64,000 nt of DNA from Metaphire vulgaris (Eukaryota > Annelida > Clitellata > Crassiclitellata > Megascolecidae): the NCBI GenBank assembly GCA_018105865.1, contig CM030835.1, positions 22,490,934 to 22,554,933 on the forward strand, read 5' to 3'. Position 1 is the first letter of the stretch. Each line of letters starts with the position of its first letter. Below, piece after piece: positions 46,801 through 57,100 of this stretch. The notes below the pieces were generated by a model. That model did no database searches and was not told the DNA's origin. It saw only the letters and a list, made by a program, of their open reading frames with translations. A program made the position numbers and the translations under genes.

Positions 46801-49800
46801 GTCATCGCTCCTCTGCTTAGTCTGATGTGCAACACTTCTTTGGACACTGGGACCTGTGCAGATGCCTGCAAATCGGCTATCGTCCTTCCCCGCCTGAAGA
46901 AGCCAACGTTGGATCCAGGAGATCTGAAATCTTTTCGACCAATTTCCAACTTGAGCTTTGTGTCGAAGCTTGTGGAGCGAACAGTCGTTGCTCGATTTGC
47001 TGAGTTTTCTGAGCGCAATCACCTTTTACCAGTTCATCAATCTGCGTATCGGCGATTTCATTCAACAGAAACAGCGGTAATTAAAGTCCACAACGACCTC
47101 GTGCGTGCCATAGATGATGGCAAGGTCACTGCACTTGTACTGCTTGACCTCAGTTCGGCTTTCGACACGGTGGATCATGACATACTGCTCCGTGTCCTGG
47201 AGGAACGTTTCGGAGTCAGCGAAGTTCCTCTTGGCTGGTTTCGTTCTTACCTCACTGGACGCGAGCAGATATTTCGCCACCTCAATGATTCCTCGCCAGC
47301 TTTGTCTCTCGAGTGCTCTGTGCCCCAGGGCTCGTCTTTGGGACCGATTGCCTTCATCACATACACAGAAGACTTTGCCCTCATTTTTCAACGTCATGAT
47401 CTTCGCCATCATATTTTTTGCTGATGATAAACAGATCTACGACAATGTGGACATTAAAGACGTTGGTCTTGCTCTTGGTCGTCTCCAAAATTGCATCACA
47501 GAGGTCCAAGGATGGTGTTCCTCACGACGATTGCAACTTAATGCTTCAAAGACTGAGCTTGCATGGTTTGGCTCACATGCTAACATGCTTAAGCTGTCCA
47601 ACACCGATTGTAGTCTGGCACTTCAGGGCACCATCGTCCGCCCTTCTTCCGTCGTCAGAGATCTCGGAGTACTGTTTGACAATGAATTGACCATGAAGCA
47701 ACATGTTGGACAGTTAGCCAAGAGCTGCTTCTATCACATACGACGTATCCGCCAGATTTGTCGAATCGCTGGCAAAGAAGTCGCCTCGCAACTGGTTTCT
47801 GCGTTTGTTCTGTCCAGACTAGACTATTGTAATTCTGTTCTTGCCGGCCTTCCAAAGTCTACACTGGCCGACCTGCAGCGCGTACAAAATGCTGCTGCAC
47901 GTCTGGTGCTGGACCTAAAACCTCGAGACCACGTCACTCCAGCGCTTCGCGAACTCCATTGGCTTCCAGTCCAGTCACGGATACAACACAAACTATGCAC
48001 GCTGATGTTCTGTGCACAGAATGGCCTTTGTCCGACCTATCTGGCCGATCTGCTCCAGCCAACATCAACCGCCATTGGTAGACCAGGCCTACGATCAGCA
48101 TCTACTAGCCAATACCAGAAACCTCGTCTTCGGACAGTCATGGGGCAACGAGCCTTCTCGTACGCCGGACCCCATGCCTGGAACGCCCTTCCACCAGCGC
48201 TACGGAGCATAAAGTCGCCCGTCGCTTTCCGTAAAAATTTGAAGACACACCTGTTTAATTGTGCATATAATAATTAACATAATTGACATTAATTGTAATG
48301 CGCTTGCTAACATTTATTGATTAGGCGCAATATAAATAGCTAATTACATTTACATTTACATTACATAGCCGAGCGCCGGGGAATGAGCGGACTTTACAAA
48401 AGATATCCACGACCGCCTACTTACGCGTGAAAATAAGTTGAGGGTGAAATCTGTATTTACATTAGGGGCCTATATGCATCTCATAGAAATACGCCTTTGG
48501 AAGCAGATATACTGTACAGCAGACACTTTTATTACTGGACTTTGTTTATATTGATCAATCGGTCAAATTAACTGTTAGCCGAGCAATGATGTCTGAACTG
48601 AGCGGCGTAGTCAGGAATTTGATTTGTGGAGGGAGGGTATAAATCTTAACTAGTCATTGCTATTTCAAAATCAAAGCATATGTTACTGTCCCACATATGA
48701 AGAAAACAGCTAAGTTACTAATAAAAATTTTTTAGGTAGTCGGATTTTTTTCTGAGGGGAAGGGTATATATACCGATATACCCCGTCCCTACGCCCTGCC
48801 CCTCAATTTTGAAATTTCGGTGATGCCCGTTTTTTAGTCGTCACGGCTCTTTTTATTTACACCCAGTAAATTTTTTATTCACACTCAAAAAGCGCCCCCC
48901 GGGTCGGCGCCAGGGGCGACTTGCCCTCCCTGCTCCTCCCTAGTTACGGCACTCGGACGCAGCCGCTACGGGAAGAACCAGTGAATCGCAGTCTCTGACC
49001 ATTGCCTTAACCAGCCGCCGCGTATTGTCCTTTCCTCCATTCATCGCTCTAACCACGGTTGCCGGCTGGCTGTCGCTGCGCCCCTCTCTTTCCGTCATTC
49101 CATCCACCGCTTTAACCGTCTGTCACCCCTTCTCAGTCTGTCGCTGTTACCTCAACCGCCCGGTCCTCTGTCGCTGTCCGTATCGACCTCCAAATTCGCG
49201 TCGGTCCTCGGTAACAGTTTAGTCTCGAACGCCACCGCCAAATATGAGTCTATCGTCTGTCGATATCAGCAGTGTTTTATCCAGATTCCAGGTATTTGGG
49301 AGTGAAATTGACCTGGCTAGCGGGGTACAGGCACAGTTCAATGCAAAAAATTTAGTGCTGCGATTTGGGGAGGGGAATTTGGAGGTTATTTTTTGGGAGG
49401 AGGGGAATCCTCTTAACAGGCCTGTATAAAACACTGCCTATTAGAGTCCGCAGTCAATCCTTCAACCCGGGCCGCCGTCAATGGTACCTACGCGCCGATA
49501 GGCATACGATAGGACCGACTACTGCTGCTGCAGCTGTCTTTCGCCGGACCCCGCCCCGGGAACTAAATTTAGTAGCGTCGTTTCCCGAACACTCAGCGTT
49601 CGCTGGTTCGATATGGGTTGCTGGTATCTCTAAGAGTCTCCCCGGTCTTAAGCGGAAGAATTATTGCAAGTCGAGTGACCGATCTCTCAAGGACTTATTG
49701 TTCCTGGTTTCTATAGTCAGGCTCCTCCGGTCCCAAGTGGCACTGCGATTTCTAATCGTTCAGCCGATGGGTTATTTTTAGTCGGGGAAACTGAATTTTC

Positions 49801-51073
49801 ACTGCATGGGACTTACCCAGAATAAGAACCATTGTTTATTACCTTCTAGCCTCGCGTGTTTGTCCGTTTACAGGAAGTAAAACTTAATTAAAATTGTACA
49901 AAGTTACATTATTAATAAACATTGATTAAATTAAATTATTAAAAAATAGACTAGCAAGCTAAGCAATGAAACATTTAAGCATGGGACGTCACATCTGTCC
50001 ACACCTGCGCCAAATCCTACCTGTATCTTACCTCAAACTCACTCGGGGCCGCAGCGAAAAATGCAGCAACACGCAAGCATCACAAATACTCCGGTCTTCC
50101 TGTCTCATACAAATTCATTCCAATTGCATTCGAAACTGTGGGCCCTATCAATACAGAAGGCAGTGAGTTCATCGCCGAAATTGGTCGTCGAATTATAATG
50201 GGAGACAGCAAATATCAAAAAGTGAGAAATGAAGCCATCAGGCAACAGACAGGAGCCACAGAAACAATTATCGATAAAGTACGCAAAGGAGATTAAATTG
50301 GTTTGGGCATGTTAAAATAATGGACAACAATAGATGGGCCTACAAAGCACTGTATACGCACAAACTAGATGGAGACAGAGGGAGAGGAAGACCGAGAAAA
50401 AGATGGATAAATAAAAAAAATAATAAATAATTATGCACTTCTATAGTACCATTTCTAATACTCAAGGGTATCAATCGATGGTAGTTCAAATCCATCCGCA
50501 AAAGACCAGGTCACTCCAGAGATCAGTCAGAGGGAAAAAGCAAGACAGACTATGGAGGAAATGCTAGTTGGAAGAGATGTGTTGTAAGCCTAGATGTGAA
50601 AATGGATGCATAACATCAAAGAAGATCTGGAAGCAAAGAACATGTTGATTGTTGAAGGATGCAGATTAGCGCAAGATCGAGCGAAATGGAAATGTTTCGT
50701 ATCTAGCTATTGCCGCCATGCGGGCAGAAAGTGAAGCTGCTGCTGCTGATGATGATGATGACGACGACGACGACGATGATGAAAATATACGCGAGGCTGA
50801 ATAGACTAAATCGGCGTAGTGGAAAGAAAGGCAAAATAGTGGACCAACTTTGTCGACGCAAAACTTCCGATCAGAGCAGAGACGCGCCGACTCAAAAAAT
50901 ACTCGGAAATGACGACGTGACGACAATATGAACGATTTGGGGAAAATCAAGCACAAGACGTCGGTGCAACTGTTCAGATAATGCGAGGCATGCAAAAACA
51001 GGTGGTAATAATGATGATAATGATGATATTAATAATAGCAATAATAATGCTAAAAACGTAGCTCCAAACACTA

Positions 51074-51149
<76 letters not shown>

Positions 51150-54100
51150 GTGATCATTGCCCAAGCTCATTGTATATATATATATTTTTAATTTATCAGA
51201 CTTGATAAATGTTATAATGTCTCTCATTTGATATTTCAAATGTCTGTAAAATTGTAACCTACTCTGGAACAAATAAGTTTAATGAATCTTACATAGAATT
51301 CGTCTTACTCCACAAGTCAGGAACAATGTCAAATATATAGAAACGAATCTGTAGCGTACCGTTATTGTAAAAAGGGCCTCTTAACAAAGAAAGGCGAAAA
51401 TAGTACAGACAGTTTTTTGCTTAAAATGAATACTGACATTTTGAAAATGATGATTCTACTCATGCCTATGAATAAAAACATACACAACATATACCAAATA
51501 AGACGAATGGTTGCTTCGCATAATATATTGAATGCAAATGTTTTACTGCAGGAATGAAAGAATTGAAAAACAAAGGGACAGAAGGCGATTCTAGCTTTAC
51601 TTCGAAAGAAGATTCGACATCTTCATCCAAATTTGGAAGTTAGTAGCAAAGCCTTAGTGTCATAATAGCTACCCCTGACCTTGGGCCCCAGGATCGGAAA
51701 ATGAAGACTTTTGAATGTTTGCCAAAGAAATTCAGTTTAATGAATAAATTTGAAAACTATCGCTTCATTTATTTGAAAGTCAAGTGCCTAAAACATTGGA
51801 TTCACAATTATTTTTACACGATAATTTTACACTATTGTGAAATGTACACGGATATGAACAACTTTCGACTAGCTCCATGCTCTCACATGCAACCATATGC
51901 CATTTTGGAAAATTTATTGTCGTATTGGTACTGTAGATTTTCTGAGTATGAATAAAATGATTGTCTGCGATAATTGCGGTTCAATAAATGAATATAACAC
52001 TAAATGTTATCTTCCTTACTTATGAAGTTAAGGGGCTGTCCATAAATACCGTCACACACTTAGGGGCGAGGGTTCCAATAGTTTTGACGATGTGTGACGA
52101 CGGGGGTGGAGTTTCCAGAAATGTGACGTCACATAATACTGAATATCATTATTAATACTGCACTGCTATGTTACCGCAAAGTAGAACGTATTTTACACTT
52201 ATAATTATTATACTTCTTTTAAAAAAATTATCTGAAAGTTTCTGAATAACGTTTCAACTATAAAAATTACTTAAATAATAGTTCTCTATCTAAGGTAAGG
52301 TAAGTGAAAGTGTGTCAGTCACGATACACGATAGATTTTGGAGGACATCGTTGCCATTGACAACCAAACTGTATAATCGACGGAGCGTTTGATGCAGCGT
52401 CTTCATTGCAGCTTGACGAATCGTCCTGATTGCCTGCACGGTTGTACGGCACTGCTGGGGCTCAGCACCCCGTGTGGTGCCGTAGGCCCTACTGGGGACG
52501 CAATCCCCCGTATTAGGCCGTGGCCTGTAGGCCCTACTGGAAGAGGGACGCATTCCCCCGTCGTAAACCAAGCCCCAACCGACGTGGGACCGTAGGCTCT
52601 ACTGGGGCGCAGCCTCCCGTCGGAGACCAAGCCCAAGCCCCCGGGAGAGGCAGTAGGCCCCACTGAGGGGCGCAGACCTTACGTGTGGGGCCGCTGGACG
52701 TACTGGGGCGCACCTCATGTTAGGCTGTAGGCCTCACTAGGGCGCAGGCTCCCGTGGGAGATCTAGCCCTCAACCTCTCGCCCGTGAGGTTGTATCCCCC
52801 ACTGTGGGCACAGCCCCGGGGAGAAAAAGTCCCATCCCTCCGTGGGAGTCAAAGCCCCTTTGGGTCCGTAAATCGAAAAATGCCGTATGCCCAAAGGGGC
52901 CGTAGGAAGGCGTATATCCCGCGGCTGGTGTGGAATGCGTTCATGCGTGACCAGCGTGAACACCGCTAGATTATTTTCAAGACTCAATCACGTTAGACGC
53001 CTGTAAAGGAAAATATTTTGAAGCAGATGCGTTTAGAAGCCATCTGTTACTAGTATCATGTTCTCTTTACTCAGGTATGCGCCAATTCATAGGAAAAATG
53101 CCTGTGCCCTGTAAGGTGACGGAACAATAGTTAGCTCAACAATGGCGAGTGGAGAAATTACTGCCATAAAATGGATACAACTTCAATTAAAATTCCAGCC
53201 TTTCTTATCTGGTCCAAATGCCTTCCTTACCCCACCCCTTCCAGCCAAAAATTGTCCGCTTCATTGGATGGAAGACTTGACAATGCAATCCACGTAATTA
53301 CATCGTAGCAGGAATTCTCCGGGTGTACGTTTATACGACGCGTCAGGGAGGATTATAATTACGAGGCTGTGGTTGAGTATATTGTGGTTTTTTGAACAAA
53401 CGTTTATAGGACAAATAATCATACATCTTTCATAGAATACGCCTTTTTGATTGGTCACTAATTCTAGTAGCTAAAGAAAGCAGAAGAATGATTCCAAGAT
53501 CCGCATAAGCTAAAATAGTTTGCATTGAACTAAGGACGTCATCTGACGTCCCTAGCGCCCTGAGAAACCAAAACAAGGACGTCAGTTGACGTCCCTAGCG
53601 CTCAACGTGTTAAACCTAACTGGTAACACGGACAATCGGCTCAATTCAACATTGAAAAACATATTGTGAATAAAAAGTTTTCAAGCTGACACTGCAGTCT
53701 GGTAGACTAACATAGACTAAAGCAAAGTATGTTCTCAGGTTGACGTCAATCTTTAGAAAGCTCAGGTTTTTATCTATTACCTATTTATTAAATCTACAAA
53801 TAGCAGAATAGTCTAATTTTGCTTACACTGTAGTTTGATTATCTAATACTCTGAAAGTGGCAGATTCCTAGATGAATAGGCCTACGGGGCAAATATGTTC
53901 TGAAGAGAAAAGCGTTTATTTGGTGTTTTTGAGTATTGTCTAAACCTGTTTGCCATTTACTTATCTGGTCGATTATTTCAGGATGGTTTAAAAATACTTT
54001 TAGCTTTGGAAGAAGTGATGACTCAAAACGCAAAATTGATAATATCCAATATGCCGGTGAGGTGAACTTTTTTACATTTCTTAAATGCTTTAATGTATGT

Positions 54101-57100
54101 TTGAAGATCTTATCCCACTACTACTGCTGATACTGCTGCTGCCACTACTACTATAACAACTACTATCGCTACTTTATGTAGGCCTATTGCAACTATTACC
54201 GGGTACTTCATATTATAACCAAGCGGCCAAGTAGAAGTGGTGGTACTAATTAGGCGCATGCAATGGTTATAAAACTTAAGGTAAATTACTCACTGGAAGA
54301 GCTAAAAGGCAATTTTAAGGCAATTCTTTTGCCTTATTCCGCGATCAATTTGTAAAATTCGCGTCCAATTTCTTGAATAAATTGAAATGTCACTCTTGAA
54401 ACTATAGGAAAAGTTGCAGAAAACAATCTTCGGTGTCCTAAAATGAGTTAGTGCTAAACTATTTATGCCTGCCATCGCCTAATAATATTTTTACTACTGG
54501 TATATATCTGTCTGTAAGTAAGTAAGCAAGCAAGTGAAATCTTGTGAATTAGCAAAGCGCTTTCGAAGGTAATACAGTTTAGGCCTAATCTATCTTTGAA
54601 ATTGTTCTAGCCGGGATGCAACGGTAGTTCACCGACATTTGCGCGACGACATTAGCGCGTATTTCGAGCGAAGCACGAATTGCGCTATAAATTAAAAGTA
54701 ATCTGTTCTTTAGTAACAATAGTCCTAATCATAACCAAAAATCAACCCTAACTCTAACACTAACCCTAATCCCAACTATATCAACTAATATCGCGCACAT
54801 GTCGGCGCCTAAATGTCGTTCGCGCATTTGACGGGTCACCGCTGCAACGGTGATCCATTTCAAGCCCACAACTTTCATAACTTAGCAAAATCATCAATGA
54901 ACTGGACATAATGCTCTAGCAGGATCATTTAAGTGTGTTAAATTTCCATTTTGACATTTTCATTCGGATTTCTGCCTATTCTATCGGTTATTCTCACGAC
55001 GTAGACCTATATAGAAATCTGTGATAAACCTTTAAAAGTTTAATGATGGGGCTGATTATGTTTATGCAAAACAGAAACACCAACGGAGAAAATCAGGAAT
55101 TAAAATAGGAACTTGGGATGTACGTAGTCTAGACCAGCCTGTCTAACTAGAAAATGCAAAAGGCTACTTGAGGTAGAATATCTGGTGATACAGAAGGATT
55201 TTGAAAATCAGCTGGATGGGCAAAATAACAAACGACAGAGTCATAGAAATAAGCAAAACAACAGCAACGTGGAAACGGAAAATAATACGGAAAAAATGTC
55301 CTATGCCGGCCACATCATGAGAGGTTCGGCCGGATACATGTCATTGATAATAATTAAAGGAAGAATACAAGGAACCATATATGTAAAAACGTTGGGAAAA
55401 TAATAAAAAACGTTAAAAAACGTAAAAAACGTTACAGAAATAAAAAACGTAAAATAATGTTGAATAAAACTCGTTAACGACGTTTTCCTGTGCTACACCC
55501 ACCCATGGGGAATCAAAAATTATTCGTAGGCGACTCCTATCGGCCCCGTCGACCCAGGCCTGGGTACTTTTAAGTATCCCGTGCAGAGGTACTTTTTAAG
55601 AAGTAAGAACTTTAAATTGTTTGATCAAATTTGTAATTTGCAAAATTTTAGTTATGTTATTAACTTATTATTATAGTCGGCTTGGCCTACTGCCTCCTTA
55701 ATATTGTTCTGAAATCAGTGGTGTAGCCAAAGAGGGGTTGGGCTAAACCCCCTTGGATGGCCGACCAATTTTTTTGTATTGAGTATTATTATTCTGTGGG
55801 TGGAGGCCGGAGGGACACTAAAATCGGGTATAAGGTAGCAGAAAATGGAAAAAAGACTGTCCAAGTCGTATAGCTCATATAACTAAACGACGTTTTTTGC
55901 TTGTCAGGATTTTCCGAATTTCCGAAGTTGGGGATAATGGTCGTTCAAACCCGCCTTTGGAAAATCTTGGCTACGCCACTCCCTTAAAATAAAACTGTTG
56001 CAAAATGCAAATGTTGAAAACAGGGCTACTTCACCATGTGAATAAACACTTTACAGACATGAGAGGCCTACCTTTGAGATTGTGTATTAAAATGGCATTT
56101 TAAAGACATTTCCTTCTTTGTATAAATCACACTTGAAAATGCATGTTGCCTGGTTCGGTTAGTTACGCATCTCGACCCTCAACGCCCCGCTGCCGCTCTC
56201 AAGTAGACCAGTCTCTAGTAGGAATTTGGAACAGGTGACACTTTCAAATGAAAGCTGTAATTTGGGGGCTTTGTGTTCTAACAAAAGAGGCATTCCCTGG
56301 CCATGCCCTGGTTCATCCAGGTGTCCAATAATTGCCCATAAACACGGACATCTAAATAAACGCTCCTTGCCCTGAGAGAAAATAAGCCAAACAAAGACCC
56401 GTCAGCGTAGGGTTGCCAGATATCCAAAGTCAAAATACGGGAGATTGTTACCGCGATCAATGCGTCCACTCCACGGTCCAATTCATTGTGAATTATTATT
56501 ACTAGAGCTATACTACACAACAGTACTATAGAGCAGTGGCGTAGCCAGGATTTACGGAAGGGGGTTTTTGGTATTGCTCATGGTCAACTGTGAAAAACTG
56601 TGAAAAATCTTGACAAGTAAAAAAAAGTTCGTCCGCTCACACCGACACCTTGTTTTCCTCCTTTTCTTCGTTAGCGTTGGCAAGCAAAAAAGCTCAACGC
56701 CTTAATTAACTACATTATTTCTTCAATTTCTTGAATTCGTACCGTTGTTAAGAAAAATTTTTCCTGCCTCAGAGCCTCTATTATCTTGTTTGATATTGAA
56801 CTAATATGAAACAAGTACTGTACTGTCTGTACTAATGACTTTTATTTGACGTTTTATCACGCCAGAAAATGTAGTACTGTATTGTTTCGATTTTAAACTG
56901 CGTCTCAATGAAGTCTATCGACCTAGCCAAATACGGGATATTTAGTCTCCCGCGTGGCATCCGTCCGGGAGGCGGGAGACTGGGGCTGAAATACGGGAGC
57001 CTCCCGTAAAATACGGGAGATCTGGCAACCCTACGTCAGCGGTAGTTATGTGCTTCAGAATGCAATGTAGATAATGAAACGGAAGTGTCAATAAATATAA

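Larger units (their letters stand above)
45010..48366 (+). mobile_element. LINE family D (L2-like), nearly complete
   Basis: Coding runs from 45,078 to 48,277 through an APE endonuclease and a reverse transcriptase, followed by a short 3' UTR. The 3' UTR ends GATTAGGCGCAATATAAATA and an ACATTTACATTTACATTACA tail. The only clear coding defects are two +/-1 shifts in T runs (T11 at 46,598-46,608 and T6 at 47,414-47,419). It is inserted in the 10.5-kb intron between exons 5 and 6 of the CARD gene, on the same strand. Confidence 0.88.

Noticed and set aside
49025..49222. Possible exon in C/T-rich DNA
   Set aside because: No domain, no phase-compatible splice borders, and composition alone keeps the frame open.
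52389..52987. Overlapping open frames on both strands in GC-rich DNA
   Set aside because: The region is a tandem minisatellite; GC-rich repeats lack stops in several frames.
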